DNA from: Myxococcales bacterium
Lineage (GTDB): Bacteria > Myxococcota_A > UBA9042
Reading direction: 5' to 3'
Length of the DNA: 34,432 nucleotides
Assembly (NCBI GenBank): GCA_002726535.1
Contig: PBTG01000027.1
Span: 1 to 34,432 of the forward strand
Position numbers and translations under genes: made by a program. The notes under the pieces are model-generated. The model saw only the letters and a program-made list of their open reading frames with translations, did no database searches and was not told the DNA's origin. Positions 16,310 through 24,343 of the stretch are shown here, piece by piece (position 1 is the stretch's first letter; every line of letters starts with the position of its first letter).

Positions 16310-17155
16310 ATGATGAGCAGCGATTTGCAACCTGCTCGGAGAGCCATGACAACCCCCGAAGCCTTAGCTGACTTCTCCAAAGAGGTCTTCACCGTTGAAC
16401 AGGTGAGTCGAGATGTGTTCTTGCGTGGTCATGGACCCGCGGTGCTGATCGTCCACGAGGTCCCTGGCATCACCCCAGAGGTGGCTCACTTTGCCCGACA
16501 AGTGGCCGACAAAGGCTTCACTGTGGCGCTACCATCTTTGTTTGGGCGACCGGGCAAGCCTCGCTCAGCGCTGTACTTAGCAAGCTCCCTAGCTCGCGCC
16601 TGTATCCGCCAAGAGTTTTTCGCATTCGCCCGTCACACAAGTTCGCCCATCACCGACTACCTCCGCGGGCTTGGCAAGCTCCTTCACGATCGTTGCGGTG
16701 GCCCGGGAATCGGTTTTGTCGGGATGTGTTTCACAGGTAATTTTGCCCTCGCGATGATGGCCGACCGACGGGTGTTGGCTCCCGTGTTGAGTCAACCCTC
16801 TTTGCCCCTCGCCATCAGCCCAGCGCACGGGCGCGCCCTGCACGTTAGCCCACAGGAGCTACAGATCGGGCGTCAACACGCGATAGAGAACGGCTGTAGA
16901 CCCCTGGCGCTGCGATTTACTGGGGATCCGACGGTACCGGCTAGCCGATTTGCCTCTTTACACGAGCAATTCGGCGACGCGGTCGAACTCATTGAGATCG
17001 ACTCCAGCCTTGGCAATCCTCATGGTATCGCACCGTGGGCCCACTCGGTATTGACCAACGACCGCCAAGAAGATCCGGATCATCCGACGCAAAAAGCATT
17101 CGAGCGCGTCATCGAACTCTTCCAACAACGTCTGATCGACACCCAACCAATTTGA
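16310..17155 (+). CDS. Dienelactone hydrolase-family alpha/beta hydrolase
   Basis: A 281-aa cytosolic enzyme. The pattern VLIVHEVPGITPEV near residues 45-58 and the nucleophile elbow GFVGMCFTGN (Cys about 139) are typical of the dienelactone hydrolase family, which uses a Cys-Asp-His triad. TGDPTVPASRF supplies the Asp region and NPHG or WAHSVL the His. The family includes carboxymethylenebutenolidases, but most members have unknown ester or lactone substrates. ATG 16310 is the longest start; ATG 16346, with GGAGAG just upstream, is a real alternative and still keeps the whole domain. DUF1244 follows 36 nt downstream. Confidence 0.8.
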   Translation: MMSSDLQPARRAMTTPEALADFSKEVFTVEQVSRDVFLRGHGPAVLIVHEVPGITPEVAHFARQVADKGFTVALPSLFGRPGKPRSALYLASSLARACIRQEFFAFARHTSSPITDYLRGLGKLLHDRCGGPGIGFVGMCFTGNFALAMMADRRVLAPVLSQPSLPLAISPAHGRALHVSPQELQIGRQHAIENGCRPLALRFTGDPTVPASRFASLHEQFGDAVELIEIDSSLGNPHGIAPWAHSVLTNDRQEDPDHPTQKAFERVIELFQQRLIDTQPI

Positions 17156-17191
17156 GCGCCCCCTGAAGCGGCGCCCTCACAGGAGAGAACC

Positions 17192-17467
17192 ATGTCCTTA
17201 GAGCCCTTAGCCTGTCCTGGCTTGACTGAAACTCAACGGATCGAGGCAGAAGCCGCGGCGTTTCGAACGCTGGTGGCTCACCTACGAAAGCGACATGATG
17301 TCCAAAATATCGACCTGATGAATCTCGCGGGATTTTGCCGCAACTGCCTGTCGAAATGGTACGCGAGTGAGGCCAATGAGCGCGGAGCCTCTTTGGACAA
17401 AGCTTCCTCGCGTGAACTTATCTACGGCATGCCCTATGCACAGTGGAAAGACCAACACCAGATATGA
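17192..17467 (+). CDS. DUF1244-family small protein
   Basis: A 91-aa protein with AGGAGAG 6 nt before the ATG. The core HLRKRHDVQNIDLMNLAGF, CRNCLSKWY and YGMPYAQWK matches the DUF1244 family of small bacterial proteins. The CRNC pair could bind metal. No function is established. Its stop overlaps the next ATG (ATGA), so the following membrane protein is probably co-translated. Confidence 0.85.
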   Translation: MSLEPLACPGLTETQRIEAEAAAFRTLVAHLRKRHDVQNIDLMNLAGFCRNCLSKWYASEANERGASLDKASSRELIYGMPYAQWKDQHQI

Positions 17468-17958
17468 AGCGCGCTCGACCCCAACGAATATCTCCGAACG
17501 ACGACAAGACTCCTCGAAGTGATCGAGCCTTATGGAATCGAGATCGAAAGGTAAACCAACGCATCGCACGACCTTGGATGGCGTTAGGGTTCGGCGCGGC
17601 GATTTTGGTCGGCGCCGAACACGTCGTCGGCAGACTGTGGGCGCTGAGCGGCGCTCGCTTCGATCAGCTGGTCGATTTTAGCTTGGTCTCATTTTTGTCT
17701 GTGGGCTTGATCTGGGCGCCGATGTGGTCGATGCGGTCCGCACGAATTTTGTGGCGTGGGCTGTCATTACAACAGCGCAGATCTATCGCCAGACAAGTGC
17801 TGGTTCAAGGCGCCCTAGGCGCTCCTGCCATCTGGAGTACTGCGAGCTGGTTGACGCGCGACATCGAAGGCGGCTCGCTGCTCGTGGCCTCAGCCTTCGG
17901 CAGCGCCCTAATCAGCCTCGGCGCCTCTCTAAGTTTGTGGATGAAGACCAGGGGTTAA
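17464..17958 (+). CDS. Small integral membrane protein, four predicted helices
   Basis: The start is ATG 17464, which overlaps the DUF1244 stop in the sequence ATGA; an upstream GTG at 17443 lies inside DUF1244 and is less likely. The 164-aa product has a basic N-terminus rich in Arg/Lys. It then has four hydrophobic stretches: WMALGFGAAILVGAEHVV, FSLVSFLSVGLIWAPM, VLVQGALGAPAIWSTASW and LLVASAFGSALISLGASL. I do not recognise a family. It converges on the SDR gene so closely that the two stop codons share TTAA (17955-17958). Confidence 0.65.
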   Translation: MKRARPQRISPNDDKTPRSDRALWNRDRKVNQRIARPWMALGFGAAILVGAEHVVGRLWALSGARFDQLVDFSLVSFLSVGLIWAPMWSMRSARILWRGLSLQQRRSIARQVLVQGALGAPAIWSTASWLTRDIEGGSLLVASAFGSALISLGASLSLWMKTRG

Positions 17959-18956
17959 TCTGGCCAGGTCACCCCGCAGAGCCGCTCGCACAGAGCCCAC
18001 AACGCATCGATATCCTCCTCGGCGGTTTGAGTCCCGCTCCAGGGAATGTGCTCCGAGCGTGGCACTCGATCCAAATACAAACGACCACCGGCCTGTTTCG
18101 CTTCGGCTGATAACGCCAGCCAAAGCGCCGTATCAGCGCCTTGGGCGGCATCTCGTAAAAACCAACGAGTGAGCTGTCGAAAACGCGGCAAGGACTCTCG
18201 CACACCCCGAGTATCGGCCCAGCCAGGGTGCATCGCGCTGATCACCAACCCATGCTTATGCTCCCCTTCATGCATCCGTTTCATCACCTCAATCTGAGCT
18301 CTTTTGCACTGCGCATACGCGACGACACCATCGAAGCGATCTGCTCCCTTGGCCAAGTCACGAACCTTGAGACGTTGGGTGTACATCCCGCCAGAACTGA
18401 CCCAAATGACCCGAGCTCGGCGATGCTCACGAAAGGGTTTGAGCAATAGCGCCGTCATCAAAAAAGGGTTGAGCACGTGCAAGGCGAAGGTCTGCTCGAC
18501 TCCTTGTGGGCTCAATATCCGTTGGCTAAAGAGCGCTCCTGCATTGTGCACAAGCGCCTCGATCGGAGTTGGATCCTGAGCCAGCTGGACACAAGCAGCC
18601 CGCGTCGCCTGCAGGTCGGTCAGATCGGCCAACACGACATTGAGTTGAGCCTCTGGGCCGTATGGAGTTGACCGGACTGAGTTCGACACCGTCTCAATGG
18701 CGTCTGTGGCTCTGAGCTGGTCTCGACAGACCAAATCCACCTGAGCGCCTTGACGGGCCAGGGCGGTAGTAATCGCCAGACCAATACCCGCGTTGGCTCC
18801 GGTCACGATGAACCGTTGGCCTCTCAAATCAACACGACCAAGATCTTCGGTCCAGCCCTGAGAGCGGATCAAAATCCCGGGCGCACCGAAGGCTGGGACA
18901 ACCAAAGCATCCATCACGCCTGCAACTGCTTTGGACCAATGAAACCTGTCAGTCAT
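17955..18956 (-). CDS. Short-chain dehydrogenase/reductase, DHRS12-like
   Basis: From ATG 18956 the product is 333 aa. I choose this start because GGAGA lies 4 nt upstream and family members begin near here; the frame is open to 19166, but that part is antisense to the next gene's N-terminus. The Rossmann motif TGANAGIG is at 52-59, then VCRDQ, HNAG and VSSGGMYTQRL, with the catalytic YAQCK at about 212-216. MHPGWADTRGV, AQGADTALWLALS and RLYLDRVPRSEHIP follow as in animal DHRS12 proteins. These enzymes reduce or oxidise carbonyl/alcohol groups with NAD(P); the substrate is not known. It is divergent from the PhyH-type dioxygenase gene, which might act on related lipids; that link is inference. 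Confidence 0.85.
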   Translation of the reverse strand: MTDRFHWSKAVAGVMDALVVPAFGAPGILIRSQGWTEDLGRVDLRGQRFIVTGANAGIGLAITTALARQGAQVDLVCRDQLRATDAIETVSNSVRSTPYGPEAQLNVVLADLTDLQATRAACVQLAQDPTPIEALVHNAGALFSQRILSPQGVEQTFALHVLNPFLMTALLLKPFREHRRARVIWVSSGGMYTQRLKVRDLAKGADRFDGVVAYAQCKRAQIEVMKRMHEGEHKHGLVISAMHPGWADTRGVRESLPRFRQLTRWFLRDAAQGADTALWLALSAEAKQAGGRLYLDRVPRSEHIPWSGTQTAEEDIDALWALCERLCGVTWPD

Positions 18957-18960
18957 CACA

Positions 18961-18965
18961 TCTCC
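18961..18965 (-). promoter_or_regulatory. Shine-Dalgarno (GGAGA) that decides the SDR start
   Basis: The minus strand reads GGTGGAGATGTG and then ATG. The spacing is good and supports the 333-aa form of the SDR over the 403-aa reading. Confidence 0.65.
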
Positions 18966-19007
18966 ACCATGGTCAGATGGCGGCAATGCCATCAGGGGTG
19001 CGTTTGA

Positions 19008-19952
19008 ATGTACGAGGCCAGCCACGTGGGTAAGTTGGAGCCAACCCTCGCTCAGGTTACACTGCTCGACATCATCAGGTGCTGTGTGCGACAGAGATCC
19101 CAGCTGGAGGCAAGCTTGGAGCAGGTCAAACGATGGAAAGAGCTTGGTTTCGTTGTGCTGCGTCAAGCCTTTGAACCAGCCGCGGTCCAGACGCTAGCGA
19201 CATCTCTCGAACGCAATGTTGCTGCTCACCAACGACGACGCGAGGGAAGACTCAAAGCGTGGTCTCGACGTATGGAGCCCAAGCGCGCGCGTTGGAGCGC
19301 CCAACTCTTAGCTCATAGCGGCATCTTTCGGGGTCTTCATGAGGGCTTGGAGACAGCTTGGGCAAACCAATGTGACCGCTGGGGAATTGGTCCAGATTGG
19401 GGCGGTCTGTGTTGTAGTTTTCGACAAGATTCGGAAGAGCGATCATTGCTCCTCGGTAGTTCGGCTATGCGCCAAGCTCAAGCGATCTGTGATCAAGAGT
19501 TGGTGTTGTTCTTTAGCCACTATTGGAGCGCTTGTCCGGGCTATGAGATCCATGTCGACGACTTTCGCGCCGAAGGCCTCGCAGCGCACAACTTCATCGG
19601 CATGTGGACCGCGCTCGACGAGATCAACGCAGACAACGGGTCGTTGATCGTGTTACCGGGCAGTCATCTAAGCGATGAGCGTGTCGAGGCTGAAATTCTC
19701 GAACTCAACGCTGGTGATGTGGTCATCTGGGACGGCCGTCTGCGTCACGGCAGCGGCCAACCGCGAGTCCAAGGGCTGTCGCGACGCGCGATAGGTTGTC
19801 ACCTCGCTCACCGAAAAGCACAAACTTGGCCTGCCGGAGCGATTGAAGCTCAATCCACCGGATACTGGCTCAAAGCGAGACTGCGGACACAAATTCCGAC
19901 CTTGAGTTTGGCGTGGCATCGAGCCAATGGATCTCAAGGCGTCCACCGGTGA
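19008..19952 (+). CDS. Phytanoyl-CoA dioxygenase (PhyH)-family Fe(II)/2-oxoglutarate oxygenase
   Basis: Up to 314 aa. The family is shown by WKELGFVVLRQAFEP at the domain start, an HVD iron-binding pair at about 182-184 (YEIHVDDF), MWTALDEINADNGSL, VLPGSHL, GDVVIWDGRLRHGSG with the distal His near 246, and an Arg soon after for 2-oxoglutarate. Bacterial members hydroxylate lipids or small metabolites; the substrate cannot be inferred. ATG 19008 is listed, but TTG 19116 is a strong rival: it has TGGAGG at 19105-19110 five nt upstream and would begin right at the domain (EQVKRWKELGF). It lies 51 nt from the divergent SDR start. Confidence 0.8.
   Translation: MYEASHVGKLEPTLAQVTLLDIIRCCVRQRSQLEASLEQVKRWKELGFVVLRQAFEPAAVQTLATSLERNVAAHQRRREGRLKAWSRRMEPKRARWSAQLLAHSGIFRGLHEGLETAWANQCDRWGIGPDWGGLCCSFRQDSEERSLLLGSSAMRQAQAICDQELVLFFSHYWSACPGYEIHVDDFRAEGLAAHNFIGMWTALDEINADNGSLIVLPGSHLSDERVEAEILELNAGDVVIWDGRLRHGSGQPRVQGLSRRAIGCHLAHRKAQTWPAGAIEAQSTGYWLKARLRTQIPTLSLAWHRANGSQGVHR
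19105..19110 (+). promoter_or_regulatory. Candidate Shine-Dalgarno (TGGAGG) for an internal TTG start of the PhyH gene
   Basis: TGGAGG is followed after 5 nt by an in-frame TTG at 19116. If it is used, the dioxygenase is 36 residues shorter and the divergent intergenic space grows to about 160 nt, enough for two promoters. Confidence 0.45.
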
Positions 19953-19972
19953 TGCGCTACCTGGTTCGATAC

Positions 19973-21706
19973 TCAAGGTCGATGGACGGTGAGTTGCACG
20001 GCTGTCAATGTCGTATCTATCTGCGCGTTTAGGGTCAGTTGCTGACGTCCATCGGAGCGCGGTAAAATATCAATTCGCACGCCCGATTGCTGAACTGCCG
20101 TGACGGGGCCCACTCCCTCAGGAAGCGTCCAAACAAGCCGTTGTTGTGCTTTGATAGGTAGACGCATCGAGCCCGAGGCTGTGAGTTGGCTGACAGGTCC
20201 TGCGCCGCCCGCAATCAACCAAGGCTGCACCCGCCAACCGGTCTCAGTCCGAGCGACGCCAAAGGCCGGACTATCGACTCGGATGTAGACGAGGGCCCGA
20301 CTTGTCCTGTGAATTTGCAGTTGGACCAGCCGATATCGATCGACAAATCCAGGCAGTCCTTTGAGCTCTTTACCGGAAGCAAAACAAGGCTCAACGGCGC
20401 CCTGTGGTCCGCAAAACTGGACCAAATCTGGCTGTCTTTTCAGTACATAGACGCCGTCACCTCGTTCATGTGAAGCCCAGCCTGAGCCAGCATCGGCGAT
20501 GGGAGATCGAGCGATATGCCGGTCATTGACACCTCCCATATCGAGCGCGCGAAGACGACTGAAAAAAGGCAGACAACCAGCCATATTGACGGCGATAAGG
20601 GGGTCTTGCTGCTGGGCCATTTTCGCGAGCGATTGTCCGAGTGCTGCACAAGGCGGCACGATCGCCTCGAAGCGTTGCGAAGAGACCAGCGGATCTCGAG
20701 TCTGCAAGCCGATTTGACCGACAGCCAACGCAAGCAAGATCATCGCCCACACGGGCCCTTTGCGCATCAGTCGCTTGACCTCAGCGTGTGCAATGAGTGC
20801 AAACAGAGCCAGAGCCGGCACAAAGAATCGGTAACCTGGCATGAAGTCGCCACCGGCTACGACCACATGAACGAGCCAGACCGAGACCATGGTCAACGCT
20901 ACGCGCTCGACCGGTGTCAAGGAACGTCGAGCCAAGGTCACGAGCGCGAGTACTGGCAACAGCGGCGTAGCGGCCAGCGCAGAGCACACGTAACCGGCCC
21001 CGCGAAGCGTAGAGGCGATGTTCAAATCCATCTTCAGGGCGACGGTGTTCGGGAGCCATTGGCCATAATACCAGCCACGAAATCCAAACCACAAAATCGA
21101 GATGATGCAAGCGGGCAGAACCAATCTAAAGAGCTCTTTGCGCGTCGAAGAGTCCCAGATCCACTGTCTGAATTTGCTCCCAACGACTCCCAGGATGGCG
21201 CCGAATACAAAGATCAGCCCGTCTGCCCGCAACAACGCCAGAGCAGCCAGAGCAGCCGCGCCTCTCCAGTTGCGGTGATGACGAGCAGCAAGCAGCGCCA
21301 ATGCCGCGACCCACGTGGTCTCAAGACCCGCTACCGCAGCGACTGAAAAGGGTAGCGCGCTCGCCATGATCACCATCAAGACGACTGCCGTTTGAGTGCG
21401 CTCAGGCCGACCTGGCGTGGCGGTACGATAGAGCAACACAGCTCCCGTCATAGACAGCGCGCGCGCCACTCTCAAAGGCGCCATCCCCAACGAGATAAGG
21501 CCTGCTTCGAAGAGGACCCACAAAGGATTGCTGAACCCTTCCACCGGCGCGTCTGTTGGATTCCAAATAAGTCCTACGCCTTCAGCCAAATGCCTCGCAT
21601 ATTGCAACGAAATCAACGCGTCATCTGACACATAGGGCCACAATCCAAAAGCCCCCAGCCCAACGAGCAAGCAGCAAAGAGACCAAAGCAGCAAAGAGGG
21701 GCTCAA
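19973..21706 (-). CDS. Polytopic membrane protein, probable GT-C-type glycosyltransferase
   Basis: A 577-aa protein with about nine to ten hydrophobic helices in the first 330 residues and a soluble C-terminal part. After the first helix the loop reads YVSDDALISLQYARHLAEG, then G.IWNP...PVEGFSNPLW. This DD-containing first periplasmic loop is typical of GT-C enzymes that use polyprenyl-phosphate sugars. Donor and acceptor are unknown. The start is TTG 21706, overlapping the stop of the upstream acyltransferase gene (TTGA) and preceded by AGAGGT, so the two proteins are translationally coupled. Classification rests on topology and one loop, so it is moderately sure. Confidence 0.65.
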   Translation of the reverse strand: MSPSLLLWSLCCLLVGLGAFGLWPYVSDDALISLQYARHLAEGVGLIWNPTDAPVEGFSNPLWVLFEAGLISLGMAPLRVARALSMTGAVLLYRTATPGRPERTQTAVVLMVIMASALPFSVAAVAGLETTWVAALALLAARHHRNWRGAAALAALALLRADGLIFVFGAILGVVGSKFRQWIWDSSTRKELFRLVLPACIISILWFGFRGWYYGQWLPNTVALKMDLNIASTLRGAGYVCSALAATPLLPVLALVTLARRSLTPVERVALTMVSVWLVHVVVAGGDFMPGYRFFVPALALFALIAHAEVKRLMRKGPVWAMILLALAVGQIGLQTRDPLVSSQRFEAIVPPCAALGQSLAKMAQQQDPLIAVNMAGCLPFFSRLRALDMGGVNDRHIARSPIADAGSGWASHERGDGVYVLKRQPDLVQFCGPQGAVEPCFASGKELKGLPGFVDRYRLVQLQIHRTSRALVYIRVDSPAFGVARTETGWRVQPWLIAGGAGPVSQLTASGSMRLPIKAQQRLVWTLPEGVGPVTAVQQSGVRIDILPRSDGRQQLTLNAQIDTTLTAVQLTVHRP

Positions 21707-22839
21707 GAATGTACCTCTGGATCAAGCTCGAGGGGTAAGAGTCCTGCATTGACGAGAACTGTATTGATGCGCATCAAAGTCGGTTCATTGAACCATTCGC
21801 GCAATTGCGGGCTCAACGTGATCAACTGCGTACCAGGCTGAGCTGCCAGAGCATCAACAGCGAGCCAATGAGCCGCTAACAAAGTCCGTTGAGCGTGTGG
21901 ATCATCGGGAATGTCTTCGGCAGCAACTCGCCACAGATGTACGACAATAGAGGTGCCTACCAGGGCCCCTGAAAGCATTTTGGGCAGTTGTGTCGCGACT
22001 TCGAGCCCTCTGTGGGCAACGAAGATAAGGTCAGCGCCTTGTGATTGAGCGAGCAGAGCCAAAGCGCCTTGTCTCAATGGCGGCAGGGTATGCTGCAGTC
22101 GCTGCGCATACAGAGCCTCTTGTTCTGTGCCGTGTTCGGCCATCCTTTGCTGAACGCGCAGACGCTTGGCCTCGGTGACTCTCGTGCCTTCCGGGAAGAG
22201 TACGACGGCGTCTCTTGAGCTCAACCCATCGAGCAACGAGGTCACGTTTTGGATCTGTGCCTGACGATCTGCACCGCCGCGCTGAACGAAAGCGTTGGGA
22301 ATTCGTCTGCCGACCAAGTCCAGACAAGGATCGAAGAGTAGTTGTTCTTTGAGGACAAAACGCAGGTGACGACTCAAACCCCGCAGCAAGTGAACCGGCA
22401 GCAACGTATCGGCGTGGCTGGCATGACGAACCAACATCAAGATCGGCCGATCGGTGCGGAGACTCTCGAGACCTTGGATTTCAATGTTGACGGCCAAAAT
22501 GGCTGCACTCCAGCGCCAGAGGCTATCTGCCCACCACTGCTGCAGCCGATGATTGGCATCAATAAATCTGTCTCTGTAGCCAAACCTGTCGATCATCGGA
22601 CCGCCGTAGCGCAGCCAGAGCCATCCGCCTCGCAGCAGTCCAATCGTCTCCATTAGCACCAAAACAGTGCCTGCCAACAAACCTCGGCTTGCGCCAAGGC
22701 GAGCTCCGACCATCAAGTCCCGAACGAGCGTCGCGAAGAGCAAAGGAACCAAGGCCACCATAAGCACGGCCGTCACGCATAGCAGCAGTGACCAGACTAA
22801 CCCTCGTCGAATCACATGTGAACGCAGTAACCAATCCAT
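21703..22839 (-). CDS. PlsC-like 1-acyl-glycerol-phosphate acyltransferase-family protein
   Basis: A 378-aa protein with two N-terminal hydrophobic segments (to about residue 70). Then come the LPLAT motifs: RHASHADTLLP (about 138, the HxxxxD catalytic pair), FVQRGGADR, and VLFPEGTR (about 211). It belongs to the larger AGPAT-type branch rather than the short PlsC branch. It probably acylates lysophosphatidic acid or a related lipid at the inner membrane, but the acceptor is unproven. ATG 22839 has AAGG upstream. Its end overlaps the start of the GT-C-like gene, hinting at a shared envelope-lipid task. It is divergent from the LhgO-like gene. Confidence 0.8.
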   Translation of the reverse strand: MDWLLRSHVIRRGLVWSLLLCVTAVLMVALVPLLFATLVRDLMVGARLGASRGLLAGTVLVLMETIGLLRGGWLWLRYGGPMIDRFGYRDRFIDANHRLQQWWADSLWRWSAAILAVNIEIQGLESLRTDRPILMLVRHASHADTLLPVHLLRGLSRHLRFVLKEQLLFDPCLDLVGRRIPNAFVQRGGADRQAQIQNVTSLLDGLSSRDAVVLFPEGTRVTEAKRLRVQQRMAEHGTEQEALYAQRLQHTLPPLRQGALALLAQSQGADLIFVAHRGLEVATQLPKMLSGALVGTSIVVHLWRVAAEDIPDDPHAQRTLLAAHWLAVDALAAQPGTQLITLSPQLREWFNEPTLMRINTVLVNAGLLPLELDPEVHS

Positions 22840-23030
22840 GAGTTGCCTTCATCAACCCGCCAATGAACCAAAGTGCGGCGGGTCCCCGAGTTCATATGAT
22901 CCCACCGAGCCGACGGATGCAAGGCTCAGGGCTTCTGGCTACGATGTTTTTGCCCTCGCTTTTGACAAGGCCTGCGTGCTCAAGCGACGGTCTCAGCCCG
23001 AGCCTCAACCTGAGCAAGTGCACAACCGCT

Positions 23031-24158
23031 ATGGCCAACTCCCACACTAGGATCAAAGACGACTGTCTCAATCTGCTCATCGTCGGCGGTGGCGTGATTG
23101 GACTCGCATGTGCGAAAGAACTCGCCGAGTCCGGTCATGATGTGGTTTTGATCGAGCGCCATCGCATGCTGGGCAGTGAGACATCGAGCCGCAATTCAGA
23201 AGTCATTCACGCCGGGATTTATTATCCTCCCGAGAGCCTTAAGACCGAGTTGTGTATTGAGGGACGAGCGCGCATGTTGGCTTTTAGTCGCGCTCGTGGC
23301 GTCCGATTTTCTCTCTGCGGCAAGCTCATCGTCGCCTGTACGGAGGCGGAAATCAGTGCCCTCGATCAAATCGAAGAGCGCGCGGCACAAGCGGGCCCTG
23401 AGATTGCCCTGCAGCGATGGAGCCAAACCAAAGTCCGAAGCAAAGCTCCAGCGGTTCGAGCCGTACAAGCGCTTTGGAGCGCAGGGACAGGCATTGTCGA
23501 TGGTCACCAATTCATGCACCAACTCCGCGTCGCGGCGGAACAGGCCGGAGCGCTGATTTTACCCGCGCATTCGATGATGAGCGCTCACTCGACAGACCCT
23601 GGATTTGAGATTGAACTGACTTTGCAGCAAGGCCCATCGGAGCAGCATTACTTCGACGCGGTGGTCAACGCCGCTGGACACGGCGCTGTTCAAGTCGCCA
23701 GGCATGTCTGCGACGCAGTCCCAGAACAGATCGCAGTCAAAGGCAACTACTTTGCCATCTCAGGGCCCGCTCCAGCGGACACCTTAATCTACCCAGTCCC
23801 TCGGCCGAACTTGGTTGGACTCGGCACTCATCTCACCATTGATCTGGCCGGCAGGGCCCGACTGGGACCAGACGTCGAACTTGACGCCGATAGCAATCAG
23901 ATGGCTGTGTCCGCCGATCGGCTCGATGCTGTGTGGAGCGCTGCACGACACTTCTTGCCTTCGCTGAGGCGCGACCAACTGATGGCCGATTATGCGGGCT
24001 TTCGTCCAAAATTGGCGGTCGATCGCTTTGCTGACTTTCATATCGGCGGAGATGACGCACCAACGGGTTGGATCAACTTGCTGGGGATCGAATCCCCCGG
24101 ATTGACCGCAAGCTTAGCGATCGCCAGGCGGGTCAGAGCTCAGCTCGATCAGCTCTAA
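23031..24158 (+). CDS. lhgO: L-2-hydroxyglutarate oxidase-like FAD-dependent oxidoreductase (DAO superfamily)
   Basis: From ATG 23031 the product is 375 aa. The FAD-binding LLIVGGGVIGLACAKELA is near the N-terminus, followed by VVLIER, then SSRNSEVIHAGIYYPP, a signature of LhgO/L2HGDH proteins. TGIVDGHQFM, the IAVKGNYFAISG region, YPVPRP...LGTHLT and the C-terminal GIESPGLTASLAIA complete the family pattern. LhgO oxidises L-2-hydroxyglutarate to 2-oxoglutarate. An open frame reaches 22863, but those residues are not family-like, so I use the later ATG although its Shine-Dalgarno is weak. It stands 185 nt before the sugar-nucleotide cluster on the same strand, which may be meaningful because WbpB-type enzymes can make 2-hydroxyglutarate. 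Confidence 0.8.
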   Translation: MANSHTRIKDDCLNLLIVGGGVIGLACAKELAESGHDVVLIERHRMLGSETSSRNSEVIHAGIYYPPESLKTELCIEGRARMLAFSRARGVRFSLCGKLIVACTEAEISALDQIEERAAQAGPEIALQRWSQTKVRSKAPAVRAVQALWSAGTGIVDGHQFMHQLRVAAEQAGALILPAHSMMSAHSTDPGFEIELTLQQGPSEQHYFDAVVNAAGHGAVQVARHVCDAVPEQIAVKGNYFAISGPAPADTLIYPVPRPNLVGLGTHLTIDLAGRARLGPDVELDADSNQMAVSADRLDAVWSAARHFLPSLRRDQLMADYAGFRPKLAVDRFADFHIGGDDAPTGWINLLGIESPGLTASLAIARRVRAQLDQL

Positions 24159-24212
24159 AAAACCGCATCAATCTCAGGGGTATTTTGTCGCGCATCGTCA
24201 CGCTTTTCACTG

Positions 24213-24343
24213 TTGACGTGCCTTGGGTGAAGTGTAAGGCTCCGCCGCGCGTGCCAATTGAGTTGATCTTCGCGACTCAACGCTGCAACACAAGGCCGGG
24301 CGATCTCGCGATCTATCCTTCGTAGGCTGCCCTTGGAGGACAC
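24213..24343 (+). promoter_or_regulatory. Leader region of the polysaccharide cluster, with possible -35 and an inverted repeat
   Basis: TTGACG at 24213-24218 is a candidate -35, but no convincing -10 follows at 16-18 nt. TTGAGT (24258-24263) and ACTCAA (24275-24280) form a 6-bp inverted repeat with an 11-nt loop, which could be an operator or a small hairpin. GGAGGA just before GTG 24344 is the ribosome-binding site. All except the last are weak. Confidence 0.3.

Noticed and set aside
17156-17191. GCGCC/GGCGC inverted repeat after the hydrolase gene as a terminator
   Set aside because: The stem is only 5 bp, has no T run, and leads directly into the DUF1244 ribosome-binding site.
18957-19166. 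A 70-residue N-terminal extension of the SDR
   Set aside because: It lacks family similarity, overlaps the PhyH gene on the other strand, and a good ribosome-binding site precedes ATG 18956.
20516-21346. A 276-aa frame antisense to the GT-C-like gene
   Set aside because: The composition is Gln/Arg/Ser-rich, as expected opposite a hydrophobic membrane protein, and no domain or ribosome-binding site is seen.
22863-23030. A 56-residue N-terminal extension of the LhgO-like protein with a signal-like stretch
   Set aside because: An FAD enzyme of this family is cytosolic or peripheral and starts close to its GGGVIG motif; the extension looks like intergenic sequence read in frame.
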